Under the pieces are notes generated by a model. That model made no database searches and was not told where the DNA came from. It saw only the letters and a program-made list of their open reading frames with translations. The position numbers and the translations under genes are program-made. From the NCBI GenBank assembly GCA_002786385.1, contig PGCN01000018.1, positions 124,001 through 188,000 of the forward strand: 64,000 nucleotides of DNA. The letters are read 5' to 3'. Below, piece by piece: positions 16,514 through 24,179 of this stretch. Position 1 is the first letter of the stretch. Each line of letters starts with the position of its first letter. The DNA comes from Flavobacterium sp. FEMGT703F. Its GTDB lineage: Bacteria > Bacteroidota > Bacteroidia > Flavobacteriales > Flavobacteriaceae.

Positions 16514-16543
16514 AAAATGCTTCTCCATTACGGGAAGCATTTT
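16514..16543 (+). terminator. Terminator of gcdH
   Basis: AAATGCTTC / GAAGCATTT with inner GC pairs, followed by TTTATTTTTG; the T tract doubles as the start of the next promoter box. Confidence 0.8.
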
Positions 16544-16551
16544 TATTTTTG
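16544..16551 (+). promoter_or_regulatory. -7 promoter box of the DUF3050 gene
   Basis: TATTTTTG directly after the gcdH terminator stem, 49 bp upstream of the ATG at 16601. Confidence 0.5.
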
Positions 16552-16600
16552 TTTCGATAAATCCATATTGATGTATGGAACGTAAATACCAAAAAAAGCT

Positions 16601-17383
16601 ATGAATATCTCAACTATCAATCAAGCTATCCAACCACAAAAAGATATATTATTGCAACATCCGCTGTATGAAAAAGTAAAAACAATGGACGATTTGCGTC
16701 AGTTTTTAGAATGTCATGTATATGCGGTTTGGGACTTTATGTCGCTACTGAAAGCCTTGCAAAACAAACTAACTTGCACTACAACACCTTGGTTTGCCTC
16801 GGAAAATCCGGAAACCCGTTATTTGATTAACGAAATTGTATTGGCGGAAGAAAGCGATTTGACTTTAGACGGGAAACGCTTGAGTCATTTTGAAATGTAT
16901 GTGGAAGCGATGCAAAGTTGCGGTGCTTCAACTTCCGAATTGGAAGCCTTTTTGAAGAATGTAGTCGACACTAAAAACGTATTCATCGCCATTAAACAAA
17001 GTGATTTACATGAGAATGTTAAGGCGTTTCTCGATTTTACCTTCCGAGTAATTGAAGAAGGCAAAGTACATAAAATTGCCGCTGCGTTTACCTTTGGTCG
17101 CGAAGATTTGATTCCGAATATGTTTACCGAAATCCTGAAAAACTTTCAGCAAAATTTCCCGGATGTGGATCTAAACAAACTGATTTATTACTTTGAAAGA
17201 CACATCGAATTGGATGCCGACGAACACGGTCCGATGGCGATGCAAATGATAAACGAACTTTGCCAAGACGATACCCAAAAGTGGAAGGAAGTAGAAGAAG
17301 TTTCGGTTTTAGCGTTGGAAAAACGAATCGGACTTTGGAATGCTATTGAAGAAAAAATCGAAGCCCGTTTAGAGCTTGCTTAA
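16601..17383 (+). CDS. DUF3050 protein (heme oxygenase-like all-alpha fold)
   Basis: 260 residues, all helical, with the DUF3050 signatures HPLYEKVKTMDDLRQFLECH near 20-40, HVYAVWDFMSLLKALQ (39-54) and HIELDADEHGPMAM near the end. Conserved His, Glu and Asp (HIELDADEHG) would suit a di-metal site of the kind found in heme-oxygenase-like diiron proteins; that is inference, as no activity is known. The next gene begins about 25 bp downstream and may be co-transcribed. Confidence 0.88.
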   Translation: MNISTINQAIQPQKDILLQHPLYEKVKTMDDLRQFLECHVYAVWDFMSLLKALQNKLTCTTTPWFASENPETRYLINEIVLAEESDLTLDGKRLSHFEMYVEAMQSCGASTSELEAFLKNVVDTKNVFIAIKQSDLHENVKAFLDFTFRVIEEGKVHKIAAAFTFGREDLIPNMFTEILKNFQQNFPDVDLNKLIYYFERHIELDADEHGPMAMQMINELCQDDTQKWKEVEEVSVLALEKRIGLWNAIEEKIEARLELA

Positions 17384-17408
17384 AAATAAGAGTCAAACCA
17401 AAAATTCA

Positions 17409-18113
17409 ATGATGAAATCCATTTTTAAAATGCTTGTAATTTTTGGTTTGGCTTTCGGTTTGAACAGCTGTTCCGAAGACCAACAAACCTCCCCTCCGCC
17501 AACACCAAGATTGTTTAAGTATTTGGCCCTAGGAGATAGTTATACTTATGGGCAAAGTGTTTGTGAAACTTGTCGTTTTCCGGAACAACTAAAAGACAGT
17601 CTTGGACAATACTTAACCACTGCCGATAATTTCGAAATTAAACTCATTGCGCAAACCGGCTGGACCACTACCAATTTAAAAACCGCTATAGCGGCTCAAA
17701 ACCCGGCTAACGATTACAATTTAGTCACCTTACTCATAGGAGTCAATAACCAATACCAAGGCAAACCTTTCAGCCTGTACGAACAGGAATTTCCGGAGTT
17801 GGTGGACATTGCTATTGCCAAAGCTGGAGGAAACAAAAATAGGGTAATCGTAGTTTCCATTCCTGATTATGCTTATACGCCTTTCGGACAAGGTTCCGTT
17901 TCAATCTCAGAAGGTGTTTACCAATACAATGCCTTTGCGAAAGCCTATTGCGAAAGCAACGACATTTCTTATGTTTATATCACAGACATTACGCGACTTG
18001 GTCTATTACAACCCGAATTGGTGGCGACCGATGGTTTGCATCCTTCAACGCAGGCTTATGCTCAATTTGTGGAGCGTATTTTACCCTTGGCCAAAACAAA
18101 ATTAGGACTGTAA
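17409..18113 (+). CDS. SGNH/GDSL hydrolase lipoprotein
   Basis: About 234 residues from ATG 17409 (17412 is equally possible; a TTG at 17376 would overlap the previous gene and extend the signal peptide). Signal and lipobox: SIFKMLVIFGLAFGLNSC. Catalytic blocks of the SGNH family are visible: block I ALGDSYTYG (Ser), block III LIGVNNQY (Asn), block V TDGLHPS (Asp, His). It is likely an esterase or lipase acting at the envelope; the substrate cannot be told. Confidence 0.9.
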   Translation: MMKSIFKMLVIFGLAFGLNSCSEDQQTSPPPTPRLFKYLALGDSYTYGQSVCETCRFPEQLKDSLGQYLTTADNFEIKLIAQTGWTTTNLKTAIAAQNPANDYNLVTLLIGVNNQYQGKPFSLYEQEFPELVDIAIAKAGGNKNRVIVVSIPDYAYTPFGQGSVSISEGVYQYNAFAKAYCESNDISYVYITDITRLGLLQPELVATDGLHPSTQAYAQFVERILPLAKTKLGL

Positions 18114-18231
18114 CATTTTCAATTCTAAGAAAATTATTTATCTGTTAAAGTTAATTTTTAAATTATTTATTTAAAAAAGTTTATAAATTATTACATTAGC
18201 CGACTTATTTTATAAATTACCAATAACCATA

Positions 18232-19614
18232 ATGAATATGTTAAGAACTTTTACGCTTTTACTTTTCAGCACTATGCTTTTTGCCCAAAACCAAAACACG
18301 CCCAACAGAAGTGTTTTCGGAACTCCGGTAAGAAGTATTAATGCTTCAAACGGCTCAATAAGATGTGTTACCGATGAATACGAACACTTTCTAAGAGCCA
18401 ACGACCCAGAGAGAGCCAATACCGAAGCTTTCGAGCAATGGATTGCTCCCAAAGTAGCCGAAATCCAAGAAAGATTGACAACCGGCAGAACACCTAATGT
18501 AGTAATTACTATTCCGGTAGTCGTTCACGTGATTCATAGCGGACAAAATGTAGGAACCGGTAGAAATATCTCTAACGCAAGGGTTTTGTCTCAAATTACC
18601 GTTTTGAACCAAGATTTCAGAAGAATGTTGGATACGCCAGGATACAATACTAATGCAGTTGGTGCCGATGTAGAAATTGAGTTTTGTTTGGCTCAAAGAG
18701 ACCCGAACGGAGTGGCTACTAATGGTATAAACCGTGTTAACTTAGGTAACACAACTTGGAACCAAACTAATGTTGAAACCATTTTAAAACCTCAAACTCA
18801 ATGGGATCCAACCCAGTATTTCAATATTTGGGTATGCCAATTTGGTGGTGATTTGGACGGCGTTTTAGGATACGCACAATTCCCAAGTAATTCCGGTTTA
18901 AGCGGACTAAATACTAATGGCGGTGCCGCCAATACAGATGGTGTAATCATTGATTACCGTTGTTTTGGTTCTGCTGATGTAGCCCCAAATCAAGGTTCTT
19001 ATTTCACTGATTATAATTTAGGAAGAACAGCTACCCACGAAATTGGACATTGTTTCGGATTGAGACATATTTGGGGAGACGGTGGTTCTCAGGTTGCCGG
19101 TGTTATAAATTGTACCAACAACACTGACTACTGTGCAGACACTCCTGCCGCAGGTTGGGAAAATTATGATTGTTTAGACACTTATGACTCTTGTCCTTCT
19201 TCTACCGGTGTAGACATGGTAGAAAACTATATGGATTATACTAACGATGCTTGTATGAACATCTTTACTTTAAACCAAAAAGCGAGAATACTAGCCGTAA
19301 TGCAAAACTCACCGAGAAGAAATACTTTAGCTTCTTCTTTAGGTTGTCAATCGTTGGGCACTTCAGAATTCGGTTGGATGTATGAAGTGAAATTGTATCC
19401 TAACCCGGCTTCCGATTTTGTGTCTATCTCTATCAACGAGGAGTTACCTGATGCCCTCGCAGTTTACAATACTTTAGGCCAATTGGTTAAACAAGTAAAT
19501 GTTTCGACAGAAGCTGACTTAACCATCAACACCGAATCGTTCTCACAAGGTGTTTACTTTGTAAAAATCACCAAAGAAAAAGCTACAAAAACAGTACAGT
19601 TTGTTAAAGAATAA
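18232..19614 (+). CDS. Secreted M43 (pappalysin-like) zinc metalloprotease with T9SS tail
   Basis: 460 residues. Signal peptide MLRTFTLLLFSTMLFAQ (start at 18232 or at the ATG two codons later). The extended zinc motif HEIGHCFGLRH (H269, E270, H273, H279) and a following met-turn region (ENYMDYTNDACMN) identify family M43. Cys residues around 295-320 probably form disulfides. The last 80 residues are a T9SS type A sorting domain (LYPNPASDFVSISI, GVYFVKITKE), so the enzyme is exported to the surface or medium. Upstream 118 bp are AT-rich with no TAnnTTTG box that I can see. Confidence 0.95.
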   Translation: MNMLRTFTLLLFSTMLFAQNQNTPNRSVFGTPVRSINASNGSIRCVTDEYEHFLRANDPERANTEAFEQWIAPKVAEIQERLTTGRTPNVVITIPVVVHVIHSGQNVGTGRNISNARVLSQITVLNQDFRRMLDTPGYNTNAVGADVEIEFCLAQRDPNGVATNGINRVNLGNTTWNQTNVETILKPQTQWDPTQYFNIWVCQFGGDLDGVLGYAQFPSNSGLSGLNTNGGAANTDGVIIDYRCFGSADVAPNQGSYFTDYNLGRTATHEIGHCFGLRHIWGDGGSQVAGVINCTNNTDYCADTPAAGWENYDCLDTYDSCPSSTGVDMVENYMDYTNDACMNIFTLNQKARILAVMQNSPRRNTLASSLGCQSLGTSEFGWMYEVKLYPNPASDFVSISINEELPDALAVYNTLGQLVKQVNVSTEADLTINTESFSQGVYFVKITKEKATKTVQFVKE

Positions 19615-19631
19615 TGAACAATCAAGTGCAT

Positions 19632-19667
19632 AAAAAAAGGCGAGAAATACTATTCTCGCCTTTTTTA
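19632..19667. terminator. Bidirectional terminator between the M43 protease and ferredoxin genes
   Basis: GGCGAGAA / TTCTCGCC stem flanked by A7 and T6 runs, so it works in both directions for two convergent genes. Confidence 0.9.
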
Positions 19668-19671
19668 TTTT

Positions 19672-20004
19672 CTAACTCTCCGGAGCCAATTCAATCTCTA
19701 GTCCGTCCATGTCCTCCGTAATGTGCAGCTGACATCCTAAACGACTGTTATCTTTCACATTAAAAGCCTCCCAAAGCATAGCTTCTTCATCAGGATTTTT
19801 TTCCGGTAGCGGAATATCATTTAAAACATAACATTGGCAAGAAGCACACATGGCCATGCCTCCGCAAATGCCGATAGTTCCTTCGGGAGCCAATTCGTAA
19901 GAACGAACCAACTCCATAATATTCATATTCATATCGGTTGGCGCTTGCACTTCATGCGTGACACCGTCACGATCTGTAATTTTAATAGTGATGTCTTGTG
20001 CCAT
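19672..20004 (-). CDS. [2Fe-2S] ferredoxin
   Basis: 110 residues, adrenodoxin/Isc-like. The cluster ligands are C47, C53, C56 and C91 (C-x5-C-x2-C...C); C58 is extra. Start MAQDITIKITDRDG. Its ATG overlaps the stop codon of the upstream reductase gene (TAATG), a tight translational coupling, so the two probably form an electron-transfer pair. The same cluster of genes includes NifU and Mrp, which suggests a role in Fe-S or redox metabolism. Confidence 0.94.
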   Translation of the reverse strand: MAQDITIKITDRDGVTHEVQAPTDMNMNIMELVRSYELAPEGTIGICGGMAMCASCQCYVLNDIPLPEKNPDEEAMLWEAFNVKDNSRLGCQLHITEDMDGLEIELAPES

Positions 20005-21056
20005 TAGTCGATTGATTTTACTACTGCTTTTTCTGCTTCTTTTCGAGTACCGTCAAAACCGTCAACACCGGAAACTGTAGTGTATTTTAGCACGTAACGT
20101 TTGCCGGGATTTAAACGATTGTAAACGCTTTGACACATTAAGGTTGCTTCGTGGAAACCACACAAAATAAGCTTCAATTTACCAGGATAAATATTAACGT
20201 CGCCTATGGCATAAATACCGTCGATGTTCGTTTGGTAGTCGAGTGCATTGTTGACCTTAATCGCGTTCTTCTCAATTTCCAATCCCCAATTGGCGATAGC
20301 TCCTAATTTTGGCGTTAACCCGAAAAGCGGAATAAAATAATCAGTTTCGATGGTTTGCTCTTGGCCATCGGAATTGATGGTAATGGCAGTTAAATGGTCA
20401 TCGCCGTGTAAGCGAACTACCTCAGCCGGTGTTACTAAATTCACCAAGCCTAACTTTTTATATTCTTGTAATTTTTCTACCGAATCCAGAGCGCCTCGGA
20501 ATTCATTTCTGCGGTGGATTAAGGTAACCTCTGAAGCCACATCAGCTAAGAAGATACTCCAATCCAAGGCAGAATCACCACCTCCGGCAATTACAATTTT
20601 CTTATCGCGGAACAATTCCGGATCTTTAACAAAGTATTCTACACCTTTTTCTTCGTAGAAACTGATGTTTTCAATCTCCGGTTTTCTTGGTTCGAAAGTA
20701 CCCAATCCGCCGGCTATAGCGATGGCTTTAGCGTGGTGTTTGGTCCCTTTGTTGGTGGTCACGATAAACGTTCCATCCTCTAATTTATCGATGGTTTCCG
20801 CGGTTTCCGCTAAGGTAAATCCGGGCTGAAATTGTTTGATTTGCTCCATTAAATTGTTCACCAAATCGCCCGCCAATACTTCGGGATAACCGGGAATATC
20901 GTAAATGGGTTTTTTGGGATACAATTCGGCCAACTGCCCGCCGGGTTGCGGCAAAGCGTCGATAATGTGGCATTTTAATTTTAACAAACCGGCTTCAAAA
21001 ACAGCGAATAAACCTGTTGGTCCGGCTCCGATGATCAGTATATCTGTTTCTATCAT
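20004..21056 (-). CDS. Ferredoxin-NADP+ reductase, thioredoxin reductase-like type
   Basis: About 350 residues from ATG 21056 (MIETDILIIGAGPTG); an upstream ATG at 21086 would add ten polar residues before the Rossmann motif and crosses an octamer array, so it is unlikely. FAD motif GAGPTG, a central NADPH site GGGDSALDW, and a final YAIGDVN...GKLKLILCGFHEA. The CxxC of true thioredoxin reductases is absent, as in YumC-type ferredoxin reductases. It would reduce the coupled ferredoxin with NADPH. Confidence 0.9.
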   Translation of the reverse strand: MIETDILIIGAGPTGLFAVFEAGLLKLKCHIIDALPQPGGQLAELYPKKPIYDIPGYPEVLAGDLVNNLMEQIKQFQPGFTLAETAETIDKLEDGTFIVTTNKGTKHHAKAIAIAGGLGTFEPRKPEIENISFYEEKGVEYFVKDPELFRDKKIVIAGGGDSALDWSIFLADVASEVTLIHRRNEFRGALDSVEKLQEYKKLGLVNLVTPAEVVRLHGDDHLTAITINSDGQEQTIETDYFIPLFGLTPKLGAIANWGLEIEKNAIKVNNALDYQTNIDGIYAIGDVNIYPGKLKLILCGFHEATLMCQSVYNRLNPGKRYVLKYTTVSGVDGFDGTRKEAEKAVVKSID

Positions 21057-21090
21057 GCTTTGAGATTCTGAGGTTCTGTGATTCAAAGGC
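21057..21090 (-). repeat. Octamer array upstream of the ferredoxin reductase start
   Basis: Minus strand reads AATCACAG, AACCTCAG, AATCTCAA, then AGC ATG: three near-copies of an 8-mer, ending three bases before the ATG at 21056. Same period and same position as the TCTAA arrays elsewhere in the window. Confidence 0.6.
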
Positions 21091-21150
21091 GCTAAGGTCT
21101 TTAAACCCGAACTTTTATTTTATGATTTTTGTCATACCAAGTTGTATTCG

Positions 21151-21262
21151 CGTTAGGGATAGAAGTGGAAATCCTTTTTGGGATTATCAATCCCGAAAAG
21201 ATTGCAACGAATAGCCCGACCCGCAGGGTAACGCCCTACACTTCGACTGTGCTCAGTGTAGA
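21151..21262. repeat. Family A relative (21151-21225) followed by a family B hairpin (21236-21261)
   Basis: First part: GCGTTAGGGATAGAAG ... AATAGCCCGACC around an imperfect stem AATCCTTTTTGGGATT / AATCCCGAAAAGATT. Second part: perfect 7-bp stem CTACACT (21236-21242) / AGTGTAG (21255-21261) around the 12-nt loop TCGACTGTGCTC. Lies between the reductase and nifU genes, both on the minus strand. Confidence 0.7.
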
Positions 21263-21278
21263 CATTAGGACAAAATGA

Positions 21279-21518
21279 CTAAACTACGTTTTCTACGGTT
21301 TCGATTTGCGGCGCGTACTTTTTGATGGTGGTTTCCACCCCGGCTTTCATGGTGCTCACGCTCAAACTGCAAGAAGTACAAGCGCCTTGAAGACGTACTT
21401 TAACGTGTTTTTGGTCTTCTACAGAAACCAAGCTGATATCGCCGCCATCAGAATTTAGAAACGGTCTGATTTCGTCTAGTGCTTTTTCGATATTGACAAT
21501 TAATTCTTCGTTAGTCAT
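21279..21518 (-). CDS. NifU-like Fe-S scaffold protein
   Basis: 79 residues, equal to the C-terminal NifU domain alone. It has the segment ALDEIRPFLNSDGGDISLV and the CTSCSLS motif whose two Cys bind a transient [4Fe-4S] cluster for transfer to apoproteins. The gene follows mrp on the same strand with a 96-bp spacer filled by a mirrored TCTAA array. Confidence 0.93.
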   Translation of the reverse strand: MTNEELIVNIEKALDEIRPFLNSDGGDISLVSVEDQKHVKVRLQGACTSCSLSVSTMKAGVETTIKKYAPQIETVENVV

Positions 21519-21529
21519 AATTCAGACAT

Positions 21530-21614
21530 TTTAGATGGTTAGATTATTAGACATTTTAGATTTTAAAATACTTCATTTTCTAAGAAGTCTAAAAATCTAA
21601 GAAGTCTAACCTGT
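21530..21614. repeat. Mirrored TTAGA / TCTAA arrays filling the mrp-nifU gap
   Basis: TTAGA at 21531, 21539, 21547 and 21556 (periods 8, 8, 9), and TCTAA at 21579, 21588, 21596 and 21605 (periods 9, 8, 9). On the minus strand the TCTAA half runs up to 12 bp before the nifU ATG and the TTAGA half begins just after the mrp stop. The halves are complementary and could form a long AU-rich hairpin. Confidence 0.8.
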
Positions 21615-22748
21615 CTATTTCTTCACAGCCGAACAACCGGCCATGGTGGTGATTTTAATCGCTTCAGTAGGCGGTAAACTTTCGTTTCTGTTTACCGTTT
21701 CCTGCACTACATTACGGGTGATTTCTTCGAATACATTTTCGATGACCGAAGCAGTTTGTAAGGCTGCAGGGCGACCATAATCTCCGGCTTCGCGGATGCT
21801 TTGTACCAATGGCACTTCGCCTAAGAACGGCACGTTTAAATCGGCTGCCAAGTCTTTCGCGCCTTCTTTGCCGAAGATGTAATATTTGTTATTTGGTAAT
21901 TCTTCCGGTGTAAAATAGGCCATGTTTTCGATGATACCCAATACCGGAACATTGATACTGTCCGACAAGAACATGGAAACCCCTTTTTTAGCATCGGCTA
22001 AAGCTACGGCTTGCGGTGTGCTTACCACTACGGCGCCTGTGATAGGCAACGATTGCATGATGGACAAGTGAATGTCGCCGGTTCCCGGTGGTAAATCGAT
22101 TAACATAAAATCGAGTTCGCCCCAAGCAGCATCGAATATCATTTGGTTCAAGGCTTTAGCTGCCATTGGGCCACGCCAAATTACAGCCTGACTGGGTGAT
22201 GTAAAAAATCCGATGGAAAGCAATTTGATTTCGTAGCTTTCGACAGGTTTCATTTTTGATTTGCCGTCGACTTCAATAGAAAGCGGTTTTTCGTTTTCCA
22301 CATCGAACATGATGGGCATACTTGGTCCGTAAATATCAGCATCTAACACGCCGACTTTAAAGCCCATTTTGGCTAAAGACACCGCTAAATTGGCTGTTAC
22401 AGTTGATTTACCAACGCCGCCTTTACCGGAAGCTACCGCGATAATATTGCTGATACCGGGAATGGGTTTGCCTTTGATTTGGTTGGGATTTTGCTCTGGC
22501 GTTTCCACTTTGATGTTCACTTTCACCACAGCTTCGGGTGAAAATTTATCGTGGATGAGTTTTTTGATATCGTCTTCCGCACGCTTCTTGATGTGCATGG
22601 CCGGTGTTGCAATAACTAAATCAACAACTACTTCGTTACCGAAAGTCAGCACGTTTTTTACGGCACCGCTTTCGACCATATTTTTGCCTTCGCCTGCAAT
22701 GGTAATGGTTTCCAAAGCAGCCAAAATTTCTTTTCTATCTAATTTCAT
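21615..22748 (-). CDS. Mrp/ApbC-type P-loop ATPase for Fe-S cluster transfer, without CxxC
   Basis: 377 residues: N-terminal MIP18/DUF59 domain (1-80), then the Mrp ATPase with GKGGVGKST (108-116), LDADIYGPSMP and DLPPGTGDIHL. Relatives carry and transfer [4Fe-4S] clusters. In Mrp and NBP35 proteins a C-x2-C after the ENM motif holds the cluster; here the same place reads ENMAYFTPEELPNNKYY with no cysteine, and the only Cys in the whole protein is C372 near the C-terminus. First gene of the group leading to nifU; a good promoter and a hairpin leader precede it. Confidence 0.93.
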   Translation of the reverse strand: MKLDRKEILAALETITIAGEGKNMVESGAVKNVLTFGNEVVVDLVIATPAMHIKKRAEDDIKKLIHDKFSPEAVVKVNIKVETPEQNPNQIKGKPIPGISNIIAVASGKGGVGKSTVTANLAVSLAKMGFKVGVLDADIYGPSMPIMFDVENEKPLSIEVDGKSKMKPVESYEIKLLSIGFFTSPSQAVIWRGPMAAKALNQMIFDAAWGELDFMLIDLPPGTGDIHLSIMQSLPITGAVVVSTPQAVALADAKKGVSMFLSDSINVPVLGIIENMAYFTPEELPNNKYYIFGKEGAKDLAADLNVPFLGEVPLVQSIREAGDYGRPAALQTASVIENVFEEITRNVVQETVNRNESLPPTEAIKITTMAGCSAVKK

Positions 22749-22754
22749 TTCGTA

Positions 22755-22798
22755 CTAAATTTAAATCTTTCAGTTTCTTTTATTTAAACTGAATTTAG
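22755..22798 (-). promoter_or_regulatory. Hairpin in the mrp leader
   Basis: TTCAGTTT (22769-22776) and AAACTGAA (22786-22793) form a perfect 8-bp stem with a 9-nt loop, flanked by CTAAAT / ATTTAG (22755-22760 and 22793-22798). It sits between the promoter box and the ATG, so it would be in the 5' untranslated RNA or serve as a dyad operator. Confidence 0.5.
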
Positions 22799-22802
22799 AT
22801 TG

Positions 22803-22810
22803 CAAAGATA
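22803..22810 (-). promoter_or_regulatory. -7 promoter box of mrp
   Basis: Minus-strand TATCTTTG, identical to the rpsP box, 54 bp upstream of the ATG. Confidence 0.65.
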
Positions 22811-22877
22811 ATACGAAATGTTTGGAAACAATCGTTAATGAATTGAAAATATTGATACAATAATAGGCTAAAAAACA

Positions 22878-24179
22878 TTAGAAAGTGTTTCCATTGAGCA
22901 AGCTGATTTTTAAAGCCACATAGTGTTGTTGCAACTTGTTTTTGAGCAAATCGTATTCGGCATTCAGCCACTGATTTTTAACACTCGAAAACACGATGGC
23001 ATCAATCACTCCGGAAGAAAATTTGGCCTGTGAAGTGCGAAAAGAAGCTTCGGCGTAGGATTTGGTTTCTTGGAGTTTGGCAAATAATTTTTGGTAATTA
23101 TTGCGGTTTTGATTTTCGAGTGCGATTTGGTTATCCACTTTCAACTTTTCCTGCGCTATAGCGTATTGGGATTTCTCGGTTTCCAGTTTGGCTGCAGAGA
23201 TTCTTTTATTGTTTCGGAAACCGTTAAAAATAGGCACATTGAGTTGAATACCCAATTGGTGATTCTTGTTGTCACTGATTTGTTGGTTAAAATCGGCTAC
23301 CACTGCATTGGGTTGGTTCAGTGGTTTGTAATAGAAAGTCGAAAAACCGTAATAGGTGGTCAGCGTTGGTAAATTATTGGCTCTTTCCAACTGAGTATCT
23401 TTGCGAATGCTTTGGTAATTGAGTTCGGCAAATTTAATTTTAGGGTTTGAAATCGATTGGTTTACTGCATCGCTATCAGCCGGTATAGCATTTTCCAATA
23501 TCACTTCGGCTACAGCCACATCGTTCACATTCATGAGTTGAAACAACTGTGTTTTTTGGCGCAACAACAACTGTTCGGTTTCCATCATGCGTAATTCTTC
23601 TTGGGCAAAACTGAGTTGGATATCGTATAAATCGCTTTTGGGTTTGCTGCCGATTTCGACTTCCTTGGTCACTCGGTTCAGGTTGAATTGTGCGTTTTTG
23701 AATTGCTCTTTTTGGATCTTCAACAACTCTTGGGTAAACAAAGCTTGGTAGTAACTTTCTAGAATTTGAAGTTGGTATTCGTTTTCGATAATGGCCAATT
23801 GGACTTTGGCTTTCTCTATCTCTATTTTGGTTTTTTGAGCGGTGGCAAAGGCTTTAAAATCGATGAGATTCATTTGAGCATTCAAAAAGAAATTGTCGTT
23901 TTGGATGTTAGAACTTACCCTGCCATTCGTAGCCGGGTCGATAGTTGACCCAAAATTATAGCTTTGATTTCCGGTAAACGAAACATTGGGCAACATTTGG
24001 TTAACGATTGAATTGTGTTGCTTTTGTGCCTTTTTTACGTTGAGCTGCTCTATTTTAATTTCGATGGCGTTTTTCATGGCTTCGGTAATGCATTTCTGCA
24101 ATGGCCAGGAATTATCCTGACCAAATACAGAAGGGCAAAACGTATACAGTAAAACAATTAAAAAAGCTTTTCTATTCAT
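22878..24179 (-). CDS. TolC-family outer membrane efflux protein
   Basis: 433 residues. Signal peptide MNRKAFLIVLLYTFCPSVFGQ, then the duplicated TolC layout of two long coiled-coil parts (about 40-210 and 250-420), with the typical second-half start (LGIQLNVPIFNGFRNN). It forms the outer membrane channel of a tripartite exporter. Last gene of the five-gene minus-strand operon; its ATG overlaps the end of the permease gene by 8 bp. Confidence 0.95.
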   Translation of the reverse strand: MNRKAFLIVLLYTFCPSVFGQDNSWPLQKCITEAMKNAIEIKIEQLNVKKAQKQHNSIVNQMLPNVSFTGNQSYNFGSTIDPATNGRVSSNIQNDNFFLNAQMNLIDFKAFATAQKTKIEIEKAKVQLAIIENEYQLQILESYYQALFTQELLKIQKEQFKNAQFNLNRVTKEVEIGSKPKSDLYDIQLSFAQEELRMMETEQLLLRQKTQLFQLMNVNDVAVAEVILENAIPADSDAVNQSISNPKIKFAELNYQSIRKDTQLERANNLPTLTTYYGFSTFYYKPLNQPNAVVADFNQQISDNKNHQLGIQLNVPIFNGFRNNKRISAAKLETEKSQYAIAQEKLKVDNQIALENQNRNNYQKLFAKLQETKSYAEASFRTSQAKFSSGVIDAIVFSSVKNQWLNAEYDLLKNKLQQHYVALKISLLNGNTF

